64,000 nucleotides of DNA from assembly GCA_003053925.1 (NCBI GenBank), contig QBKD01000001.1, positions 806,001 to 870,000 on the forward strand, in the 5' to 3' direction. Under the pieces are notes generated by a model. The model saw nothing but the letters and a program-made list of their open reading frames with translations, had not been told where the DNA came from and did not search any database. This DNA comes from Microbacteriaceae bacterium MWH-Ta3 (GTDB lineage Bacteria > Actinomycetota > Actinomycetes > Actinomycetales > Microbacteriaceae). Positions 1 through 6,617 of this stretch are shown here, one piece after another (position 1 is the first letter of the stretch; each line of letters starts with the position of its first letter). A program made the position numbers and the translations under genes.

Positions 1-277
1 ACGGCGACAAAATGCTGATGGGTCCAATGGACAACGCCGCGTACAACAGGGTGATGGCAATCGCGCCAACGAAACCTGCCGCGAATCCCCAGCCCATAGC
101 CTCGGGCGTGAATTTCGCCCCGAAAATCAGCGATCCTAAAGACAGCAGGATGAGTCCCACGAACGCACCCACGGTCGTTACGACGATGGGGTTGATGCGG
201 CGCGACGCCATACCACCCACGAAGTCTGCGGTTCCATAGACGGCCGCCGCAGAAAGGCCGAGCACAACAGTGAGCAT
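1..277 (-). CDS. DMT/EamA-family transporter, N-terminal part (runs off the left edge)
   Basis: Reading leftward from the ATG at 277-275, 92 codons stay open to the window edge. The product begins MLTVVLGLSAAAVYGTADF and shows three hydrophobic segments (about residues 1-15, 32-50 and 66-85) broken by short polar turns such as MASRRINP. This pattern and the YGTADFVGG start are typical of EamA/DMT permeases, inner-membrane exporters of small metabolites. The substrate cannot be told. A TAGTCT hexamer 9 nt before the ATG could be its -10 element, giving an almost leaderless mRNA. It is transcribed divergently from cysK. Only the N-terminal half is present, so subfamily is open. Confidence 0.7.
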   Translation of the reverse strand, partial: MLTVVLGLSAAAVYGTADFVGGMASRRINPIVVTTVGAFVGLILLSLGSLIFGAKFTPEAMGWGFAAGFVGAIAITLLYAALSIGPISILSP

Positions 278-345
278 GATGCTTCCAGACTAGCGAAATG
301 GGCGTAACAGAAGGAAACACCCTGTCGCGCACGCGGCCCGCAACA

Positions 346-351
346 TAGGCT
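346..351 (+). promoter_or_regulatory. Putative cysK -10 element
   Basis: TAGGCT lies about 45 nt before the cysK start. TGTCGC at 323-328, 17 nt further up, could be a weak -35. The transcript would have a leader of roughly 38 nt carrying the GGAGG ribosome site, unlike the many leaderless genes in this window. Confidence 0.45.
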
Positions 352-395
352 GGAGGAAACTGCTCGCTCGTAATGATCTTCACGGAGGCAACACC

Positions 396-1328
396 ATGGC
401 TCGCATTCACAACGACATCACCGAAACGTTCGGAAACACCCCGCTCGTTCGCTTGAACAAGGTCACTGCGGGCTTGGGAGCCACCGTCCTGGCGAAGCTC
501 GAGTTCTTCAACCCCAGCTCGTCGGTCAAGGACCGTCTGGCCGTCGCGATTGTGGACGCTGCGGAAAAAGATGGGTCGCTGAAGCCCGGCGGAACGATTG
601 TCGAAGCCACGTCGGGTAACACCGGTATTGGTCTGGCCATGGTGGGTGCAGCCCGCGGCTACACCGTGGTACTGACGATGCCCGAGACCATGAGCATCGA
701 GCGACGTGCGCTTCTGCGCGGCTACGGTGCCGAATTGGTTCTGACCCCCGGCCCCGAGGGCATGAAGGGCGCCGTCTCGCGCGCCGAACAAATCGCCACC
801 GAACGCGGCGCCGTGCTGGCCCGCCAGTTCGAAAACGAAGCGAACGCGGCAATTCACCGCGCGACGACCGGCCCCGAGATCTGGAACGACACCGATGGTG
901 ACGTAGACATCTTTGTTGCGGGCGTGGGAACGGGTGGCACGGTCACGGGTACCGGCCAGTACCTCAAGGAGCGCAAGCCCGGCCTGCAGGTTGTCGCCGT
1001 CGAGCCCGCAGAATCGCCCATTCTCAATGGTGGAGCACCCGGCCCCCACAAGATCCAGGGAATCGGCGCAAACTTTGTCCCCGATGTTCTGGACCGTGAA
1101 ATCTACGACGAGGTCATCGACGTCAACGTTGCCGAAGCGGTCGAGGTCGCACGCCGACTGTCGACCGAAGAGGGCATCCTGGCGGGAATTTCGTCGGGCG
1201 CAACCGTGAAGGCAGCATTGGATCTGGCTGCTCGTCCCGAGAACGCCGGCAAGACGATTGTTGTGGTTGTCGCCTCGAATGGTGAACGTTATCTGTCGAC
1301 GGTGCTGTTCGAGGGTATCCTCGATTAA
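396..1328 (+). CDS. cysK: Cysteine synthase A (O-acetylserine sulfhydrylase)
   Basis: PLP enzyme that makes cysteine from O-acetylserine and sulfide in the cytosol. The 310-residue length is normal for CysK. The PLP lysine is K45 in SSSVKDR, the substrate loop TSGNTG is at 72-77, and the phosphate-binding GTGGT is near 177-181. The start is supported by a GGAGG ribosome site 10 nt upstream. The next gene, cysE, begins on the base after this stop codon, so the two are probably co-transcribed and translationally coupled. Together they form the two-step serine-to-cysteine pathway. Identity is clear; distinction from CysM rests on the strong CysK-like motifs and the cysE partner. Confidence 0.96.
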   Translation: MARIHNDITETFGNTPLVRLNKVTAGLGATVLAKLEFFNPSSSVKDRLAVAIVDAAEKDGSLKPGGTIVEATSGNTGIGLAMVGAARGYTVVLTMPETMSIERRALLRGYGAELVLTPGPEGMKGAVSRAEQIATERGAVLARQFENEANAAIHRATTGPEIWNDTDGDVDIFVAGVGTGGTVTGTGQYLKERKPGLQVVAVEPAESPILNGGAPGPHKIQGIGANFVPDVLDREIYDEVIDVNVAEAVEVARRLSTEEGILAGISSGATVKAALDLAARPENAGKTIVVVVASNGERYLSTVLFEGILD

Positions 1329-1844
1329 GTGAACCCCTTTTCCCGCCTTCGTGAAGACATAACTGAAGCGAAGAGGCGGGACCCCGCGGCACGTCACGGG
1401 TTGGAAGTTTTCCTGGTGTCCAGCGGCCTGCATGCAGTGTGGGGTTATCGCTTCGCGCACATGCTGTGGAAATGGCGTCTGCGCCTCATCGCGCGCATGG
1501 TGTCACAGCTGGTGAGGTTCCTGACGGGCGTCGAGATTCACCCGGGCGCCACCATCGGCCGCCGCTTGTTTATTGACCACGGCATGGGCGTTGTCATCGG
1601 TGCAACCGCCATCATCGGCGACGACGTGCTGTTGTTTCACGGAGTCACTCTGGGTGGTCGCGGTATCGAGAAGGACTGCCGCCGTCATCCCACCGTGGGT
1701 CACCGCGTGGAGATCGGTGCGAATGCCACCGTGCTGGGCCCGGTTCACATTCACGACGATGCGCGCATCGGCGCAAATGCCGTGGTGCTGGTCGATGTCC
1801 CGATGGGCAAAACCGCTGTGGGCGTACCTGCGCGTATTGTGTGA
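1329..1844 (+). CDS. cysE: Serine O-acetyltransferase, short EpsC-type
   Basis: Transfers acetyl from acetyl-CoA to serine, giving the O-acetylserine used by CysK next door. At 171 residues it is the short SAT form without the extended N-terminal helical domain of the E. coli enzyme. Left-handed beta-helix hexapeptide repeats run from about residue 60 ([13 protein letters not shown], then [10 protein letters not shown]) to the C-terminus, with the LFHGVTLGG motif near residue 100. GTG start directly abuts the cysK TAA. The protein ends VGVPARIV, without the longer tail ending in Ile that docks into CysK in enterobacteria, so formation of the classical cysteine synthase complex is uncertain. 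Confidence 0.93.
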   Translation: MNPFSRLREDITEAKRRDPAARHGLEVFLVSSGLHAVWGYRFAHMLWKWRLRLIARMVSQLVRFLTGVEIHPGATIGRRLFIDHGMGVVIGATAIIGDDVLLFHGVTLGGRGIEKDCRRHPTVGHRVEIGANATVLGPVHIHDDARIGANAVVLVDVPMGKTAVGVPARIV

Positions 1845-1881
1845 TGTGCCCACCATTATTCGGACGTAGAGGAGCGTAGTC

Positions 1882-2595
1882 GTGATCAAGTTCATCACCC
1901 GCATCCTGTTTCCGCCGTTGATTCGTCTGTTCTTCGCGGCACGAATCGTGGGCCGTAAAAATATGCCGGCGCACGGTGGCGTGATTATCGCCTCGAATCA
2001 CTTGTCGTTCTTTGACAGTGTGATCATCACGATTATGTCGAGGCGCGCCGTCTCGTTCCTGGCAAAGGCCGAATACTTTACGGGCACTGGTTTCAAGGGT
2101 TGGCTGTCCAAGGCATTCTTCGAATCCATCAGTGCGATTCCCGTCGAGCGCGGTTCGGCCAATGCCGCACAGGATGCGCTGGATGCGGGACTCGACCGAA
2201 TTCGCGACGGCGAGGCATTCGCGATGTACCCCGAGGGAACGCGGTCGTTGGACGGCCGTCTATACCGCGGCAAGACCGGTGTGGCGTGGCTGGCAATGAC
2301 GGCGGGTGTGCCCGTGGTTCCCGTTGCGCTGACCGGCACCGACAAGATTCAGCCGGTGGGGTCGAAGGGTATCCGACCCGCGAAGTTGACCATCCAGTAC
2401 GGTCAGCCCATGGATCTCTCCGTTTTCGGTGATGCGACAAGCGGCAAGGCGCGGCGCGAAGCGACCGATGCCATCATGGACGCTATTCAGAAAATGTCGG
2501 GTCAGGAATACGCGGGAATCTACAACGAAAAGCCTGCGACGACGATTGCCAAGAAGGTCAAGCGTCTGTTCCGCGGTCGTGCCCCGCTGACATAG
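1882..2595 (+). CDS. plsC: 1-acyl-sn-glycerol-3-phosphate acyltransferase (PlsC family)
   Basis: Membrane-associated acyltransferase that adds the second acyl chain to lysophosphatidic acid, making phosphatidic acid for phospholipids. The HX4D catalytic motif is NHLSFFD (H40, D45) and the glycerol-phosphate motif is YPEGTRS near residue 115. A hydrophobic N-terminus (residues 4-22) probably anchors it. The basic C-terminal tail (KKVKRLFRGR) is typical of actinobacterial members. The GTG start has an AGAGGAG ribosome site 8 nt upstream. It sits 37 nt after cysE, so it may read through from the cys operon or have its own promoter. Substrate range (lysophosphatidate versus other acceptors) cannot be fixed from sequence. 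Confidence 0.9.
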   Translation: MIKFITRILFPPLIRLFFAARIVGRKNMPAHGGVIIASNHLSFFDSVIITIMSRRAVSFLAKAEYFTGTGFKGWLSKAFFESISAIPVERGSANAAQDALDAGLDRIRDGEAFAMYPEGTRSLDGRLYRGKTGVAWLAMTAGVPVVPVALTGTDKIQPVGSKGIRPAKLTIQYGQPMDLSVFGDATSGKARREATDAIMDAIQKMSGQEYAGIYNEKPATTIAKKVKRLFRGRAPLT

Positions 2596-2639
2596 CGGGC
2601 AGCTCTTCGCACTTACAGTTCAGTAGCGCCCTCAGGCTG

Positions 2640-3014
2640 CTACTCGGTCTGTTCCTGCTGTGCGGCAATTTCCGCACGTACGGCGTCCATATCCAGACCC
2701 TTAATCTGATCGATCAGATCGTTGAGTGCCGGGCCGGGCAGTGCGCCCGCCTGGTTGAACAACAGGATTCCATCGCGGAATGCCATGAGGGTGGGAATGG
2801 ACCGAATGCCGGCCATGGCCGCAAGATCCTGTTCGGCCTCGGTGTCGACCTTGGCGAACGTGACGTCGGGGTGCTGTTCGCTGGCGGACTCAAAAATGGG
2901 ACCGAACTGGCGGCACGGACCGCACCACTCCGCCCAAAAATCCACCAACACGATGGAGTTGTCGCCGACGACGGTCGACTCGAAGCCGGCGCGGTCAAGA
3001 TTTACGGTTGCCAT
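2640..3014 (-). CDS. trxA: Thioredoxin
   Basis: Small 124-residue dithiol oxidoreductase with the canonical WCGPC active site (C31, C34) and the cis-proline loop RSIPTLMAF. A C-terminal extension of about 20 residues rich in Glu and Gln goes beyond the usual 105-residue fold. The start has an AAAGGAG ribosome site. Upstream lies a perfect 16-bp palindrome of CsoR/CstR type, so its expression is probably controlled by copper or by reactive sulfur species rather than being purely constitutive. It is transcribed alone, since the next gene upstream (the histidine kinase) ends before the palindrome. It may be a specialised thioredoxin, not the main cellular one. Confidence 0.93.
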   Translation of the reverse strand: MATVNLDRAGFESTVVGDNSIVLVDFWAEWCGPCRQFGPIFESASEQHPDVTFAKVDTEAEQDLAAMAGIRSIPTLMAFRDGILLFNQAGALPGPALNDLIDQIKGLDMDAVRAEIAAQQEQTE

Positions 3015-3046
3015 GGGGTTCTCCTTTTACACAATTGTTTTTTACG

Positions 3047-3062
3047 ATACCCCATGGGGTAT
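3047..3062 (-). promoter_or_regulatory. CsoR/CstR-type operator in front of trxA
   Basis: ATACCCCATGGGGTAT is a perfect palindrome 32 nt before the trxA start. It fits the TACCC-N4-GGGTA layout bound by CsoR-family repressors (copper-sensing CsoR/RicR, persulfide-sensing CstR). A partial copy, ACCCCATGG, overlaps the trxA start codon at 3011-3019. No CsoR-family gene lies in the window, so the regulator must be elsewhere. Confidence 0.6.
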
Positions 3063-3066
3063 TCAT

Positions 3067-4860
3067 CTATTCCCGGATGTCGGCGGAATCGCCCGCATCC
3101 GCACGAGTACTAATGTCAAACGTACCCACGACAAGGTCATTCTCGCAGGTGAGGTTCCACGACATCGTGAGCTCATCGTAGGTCTTCATGCCCAACCCCG
3201 ACACCGATTCGTCGCTGGGACGATCGCCGTTGTTTGTCACGGTCACACGCACAACATCGTTTTCCGTTGCCGTAATCTCGATGCGTACCTCGGTGGCCGC
3301 GCCATGGCGGATGGCGTTGGTGATGGCTTCGGTACCGACAATCAGCACGGCTTCGTTTGCCTCGGCGTTCGCGGATACGAGGGCATGCGCCTCGGTGTCG
3401 GCCACCAACGTGATGGCGCACAGGCCCGCCCAAAAATCACGCAAACGCGCGAGTTCTGCCAGACAATCTACGGGATTCTGCGGCGCCGAATACCCCGATT
3501 GTTCGAGCCCGGCGAGCGTCTCGTGCACTCGCTCCGCCTCGCGGTCGTTAAGTTCGCCCTCACGGGCGGCAAGGAATCGTATTTCGGCGTGCAGTCGTGA
3601 TTGAACGGTGGAATGCAGGTGGTGTGCGCGTCGACGTTGTTCCAGCCACGTCGTGCGTCGGTACACCGACACGATGTGTTCCAGTTCGCGGCGCGAATCG
3701 CGGAATGACTGCTCGATTTGTTCACGGCGCACGGTGAAAACAGCGTGCGAGGTGAACGCAACGGCAACAAAGGGCATGGCGATCACCGCAATGACAATTG
3801 AGACGGGATAGTCGGTGATGGGTCTGCCCAACACCTCGAGAGAGACGAAGAACAACACCGCAGCTACCTCGTGCGCCACGACGCTGATAATCGCGAGCGG
3901 AATCGGGCGTAACGCAAATGACCCCAAAAGCGTACGCGTAAGCTCAAGCACGAATACGAGACAGCCGGCGAACAGCAGTGTGATGGTAAAGCCGGGCCAC
4001 GCCCCGAAGAACTCCATCGATGCAGGAGTCAGCACACCAAACACGAGGATTGCCGTCCACGCGGGCTCAATCGCGTTCCATAACGGAGTCGCGGTCCACA
4101 CGGGCTTCGCCGATCGCAGGTAGGTGCGGGTGGGGGGAAGCTCGTCAGGGCGAATTTCGGCGAGGCTGTGGCTGAGCGGACGCACGACGGTGTCGACCAA
4201 CGACGATAGCTCGATCAGAATCGCGGCCCGCGTTTCGGGCGAATTGAGCGCCAACATGCGGCGAATGCGTTCCACAACCGGACTGATCGCGGTGATGGTG
4301 CGCTCGGAGAGGTCATCGCGGAAAGTCACAAGGGTGCGGAGCGCCTGCTCGCGTCGTTCGCTCAATTGGGCCAAAGTGCGTTGAAGCGAATCCACCCGTT
4401 CGCGATGCGAGACAACTCCGTGTAGCACCACGGCGTTAATTCCATAGACGAGAGGCAGGCTCGTCGCGCTACCAATGACGCGCTCGGTGACTTGGGCAAG
4501 TTCCGGCAGTCCCCACGCGGTGACGACACCGGACATCACCCAGCCGCGCGCGGCGCCCACCGACATCAACCACGCCGTGACTATGCCCGAACGGCGCGTT
4601 CGACGCCACACAAGTTTGACGACCCAGCGTGTGGCAAAGGCCAACGCCACGCTCACCGCGGTGGACAGCGCCGATAGCGTCAGCGCCGAGCCCAGGTCGC
4701 TTTGCCCGTTACGCACGAATTCGGCAGCGAAAATTAGGATGATGCCGGACACGCCGTAAAGCAGAATCACGCGGTTCGACACAACGAGGTCTGACGTGAA
4801 CGCCTCGCGAATCGAGTCCGTCAGTCGCGAGGTGTCGGAAAGCCTACGATTCGCGGCCAT
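3067..4860 (-). CDS. Membrane sensor histidine kinase of a NarL-type two-component system
   Basis: Integral membrane kinase of 597 residues. Two hydrophobic blocks (about residues 30-150 and 255-380) hold several membrane segments, separated by a helical linker. A likely phospho-acceptor region, AHHLHSTVQSRLH, lies near residue 410, followed by a HATPase domain with N-box EAITNAIRHG (about 505) and GLGMKTYDE (about 550). It pairs with the LuxR-type response regulator just upstream, whose 3' end it overlaps by 17 nt. An ATG at 4860 was chosen because it gives the start MAANRRLSD and the tight overlap; the frame stays open farther up but without coding character. The acceptor motif differs from the usual HisKA_3 LHD pattern. 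The signal sensed is unknown. Confidence 0.8.
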   Translation of the reverse strand: MAANRRLSDTSRLTDSIREAFTSDLVVSNRVILLYGVSGIILIFAAEFVRNGQSDLGSALTLSALSTAVSVALAFATRWVVKLVWRRTRRSGIVTAWLMSVGAARGWVMSGVVTAWGLPELAQVTERVIGSATSLPLVYGINAVVLHGVVSHRERVDSLQRTLAQLSERREQALRTLVTFRDDLSERTITAISPVVERIRRMLALNSPETRAAILIELSSLVDTVVRPLSHSLAEIRPDELPPTRTYLRSAKPVWTATPLWNAIEPAWTAILVFGVLTPASMEFFGAWPGFTITLLFAGCLVFVLELTRTLLGSFALRPIPLAIISVVAHEVAAVLFFVSLEVLGRPITDYPVSIVIAVIAMPFVAVAFTSHAVFTVRREQIEQSFRDSRRELEHIVSVYRRTTWLEQRRRAHHLHSTVQSRLHAEIRFLAAREGELNDREAERVHETLAGLEQSGYSAPQNPVDCLAELARLRDFWAGLCAITLVADTEAHALVSANAEANEAVLIVGTEAITNAIRHGAATEVRIEITATENDVVRVTVTNNGDRPSDESVSGLGMKTYDELTMSWNLTCENDLVVGTFDISTRADAGDSADIRE

Positions 4861-5479
4861 GGAGTGCGACCCAGTAGTACCGTGCCAACGCGACGCGACC
4901 GTTCGCCGACGGGTCAAGCTCGAGAGCCGCGCTGATACGCTGCAACATCTTCTCCACGGCGCGCACCGAAGTATCGCGCGCGGCAGCAATTTCTTCGTTG
5001 GTTTTGCCCTCGGCCACGAGAGTCAGCACCGTGACCTGTGTGTCCGACAGATTGCGCAGTGGCGATGTTTCGGGTAACGGGCGCAAGCCTTTGGCGGCGG
5101 GTGATAGCGCAGATGCCACCGCTTCGCTGAGCGCATTCGGGCTACCCAGCTCGGATTTCACCAGGTAGGCGGCATTTTTCGGAATAGCCGCCCAGGACGC
5201 ACCGGAGATACGGGGATCGCGCAGGTTCGTAAGAAACACCACACCGATGTCGGGTGACTGAGTGCGAATGCGCTGCACAACGTCGATGCCGTTAGGGCCG
5301 GTTCCCAAATCGATGTCGGCCACAATCAAGTCAAAGGTGCGACTCGTGAACTGTGTAAAGGCATCCATTGCCGAACACGCCTCGATGACATCGAAACCAT
5401 CATCCGCCAACAGGCGGGCAATGAGACTGCACAGAAGTGGCTCGTCTTCGACGACGAGTGCTGTGCGGGAAACGGTCAT
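4844..5479 (-). CDS. Response regulator, NarL/LuxR type
   Basis: Two-domain DNA-binding regulator of 211 residues. The receiver domain has the acidic pocket VVEDEP (E11-D12-E13) and the phospho-acceptor D55 in VADIDLG. A C-terminal LuxR-type helix-turn-helix covers about residues 140-200 (LSDTQVTVLTLVAEGKTNEEIA, then a recognition helix with SVRAVEKMLQ). It shares a 4-nt ATGA overlap with the membrane gene upstream and overlaps the kinase gene downstream, so all three are one operon. It is probably phosphorylated by the downstream kinase. The conserved receiver lysine appears to be in YLVKSEL. Target genes are unknown. Confidence 0.88.
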   Translation of the reverse strand: MTVSRTALVVEDEPLLCSLIARLLADDGFDVIEACSAMDAFTQFTSRTFDLIVADIDLGTGPNGIDVVQRIRTQSPDIGVVFLTNLRDPRISGASWAAIPKNAAYLVKSELGSPNALSEAVASALSPAAKGLRPLPETSPLRNLSDTQVTVLTLVAEGKTNEEIAAARDTSVRAVEKMLQRISAALELDPSANGRVALARYYWVALHGRES

Positions 5480-6330
5480 GGCTTCGATTGTGCCAGAGCC
5501 TTCTGCAGTTCGGACTCCACATAATCGGTTGCGGACAGTTGGGCGGCCTCGGCGCCCTCGATCACGCGCGCCGCGAGGTCACCGCGCAGAGTAACGCGCA
5601 CGACCGCGGCCTCGGGGTGCTGGTCGTCGGTGTCGCCGCGGGTGCGCAGAATAAGCGCGGTCACGGGAAGTGCAATGGTGCCCAAGGCATCAAGAATGGC
5701 GATCACGCCGAAGAGTCGCCAGTACACGTCGGCAACCGTCTCGCCGGGGAATTCTCCGTCGGTAAGGATGGGCGGAAAGACCATGACGGCCACAAGCGTG
5801 ATCATCAGCAGCGTGGAACTCAGGGCAACGCGCATCCATTGACGGGGTGCATTCGACAACAGCAACATGAGGTTCGCGTGCGCGAAGGACACCGCCGTGA
5901 TCGTGCTGATGGCAAACACCTTGGTGATCGTCATGTACACGTTTTGCAGGTCCTCGGCCCATTCATAGGTGTTGTAGTTCCACCACACCAGCGTGAGTGC
6001 AGCCGCGAGCCCCACGGCGCTGGCGGCGATTCCGGCCCAACCCACTGCGCGCACGTCGCGTCCGATGATGGCCAGATGGCACAGGGCGGTAATGGAATAG
6101 CCAGCAATGGCGAGGGTCGACAGCAGTGTTTTGCCTTGAATTTCGCCGAACTCGCCGCCGGACAGCAGCGTGACAATTCCAATGAGTGCGGTGATGACAA
6201 GCGACACAATGATGACCCACACCACGATGCGGCGGATGCCCTTGAGCGTCTGTTCTGCTGTGGCGGTCGTGTGCGTGGCTTCGGTGGAACCGGCGACCGA
6301 AGGAACCGTGTCATTCTGATTGCTGTTCAT
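5476..6330 (-). CDS. Six-helix membrane protein leading a two-component operon
   Basis: I do not recognise the family. The 284-residue protein has a polar Ser/Thr-rich N-terminus (about 30 residues), then about six hydrophobic segments (near residues 33-56, 70-90, 98-116, 135-157, 168-188 and 208-226). A cytosolic tail of about 50 residues includes VVRVTLRGDLAARVIEGAE and SATDYVESELQKAL, which resembles a ribbon-helix-helix type module. It overlaps the response regulator by 4 nt, so it probably acts with the two-component system as an accessory sensor or a controlled membrane protein. A TAGGCT hexamer exactly 6 nt before the ATG suggests leaderless transcription. Confidence 0.6.
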   Translation of the reverse strand: MNSNQNDTVPSVAGSTEATHTTATAEQTLKGIRRIVVWVIIVSLVITALIGIVTLLSGGEFGEIQGKTLLSTLAIAGYSITALCHLAIIGRDVRAVGWAGIAASAVGLAAALTLVWWNYNTYEWAEDLQNVYMTITKVFAISTITAVSFAHANLMLLLSNAPRQWMRVALSSTLLMITLVAVMVFPPILTDGEFPGETVADVYWRLFGVIAILDALGTIALPVTALILRTRGDTDDQHPEAAVVRVTLRGDLAARVIEGAEAAQLSATDYVESELQKALAQSKP

Positions 6331-6423
6331 GTCCTCAGCCTAAACCCGTCTGCTGGCGGGCGGAAGTGCACGGGTGCAGCCCGATGTTAAAGCCCAGGTT
6401 GAAGGTTTTGCCGAATTGTGGGG

Positions 6424-6429
6424 TACACT
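6424..6429 (+). promoter_or_regulatory. Putative -10 element of the DEAD-box helicase gene
   Basis: TACACT in the context GGGTACACTGGG lies about 190 nt before the chosen helicase start. The transcript would carry an untranslated leader of roughly 150-180 nt (about 6436-6617), with no other gene between. Long leaders are common for cold-inducible helicases such as E. coli deaD. I see no clear riboswitch or strong hairpin in the leader. Confidence 0.4.
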
Positions 6430-6617
6430 GGGAAAGTCGGCCTGAGACACCGCAGTTTGTGCGGATGGGTTTGTGAGTCTCGTGGGTCGGTTCGGCGGCA
6501 ATAATGCTTCCGATAGTCACTGTTTCGTGAATCGGCCCTCGATCGATGTTCGCTCGGGATCTGTAGCGCTGTGTTGTGTGTGCGCGCATGAATCTTAATT
6601 CAACCCAGAAATCTGTT

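Noticed and set aside
3008-3022. Second full CsoR-type operator at the trxA start codon
   Set aside because: Only ACCCCATGG matches; the right half-site is missing, so it is noted as partial only.
6331-6617. Possible structured RNA or riboswitch in the helicase leader
   Set aside because: I found no strong hairpin or known conserved core by eye; only a plausible -10 at 6424 is supported.
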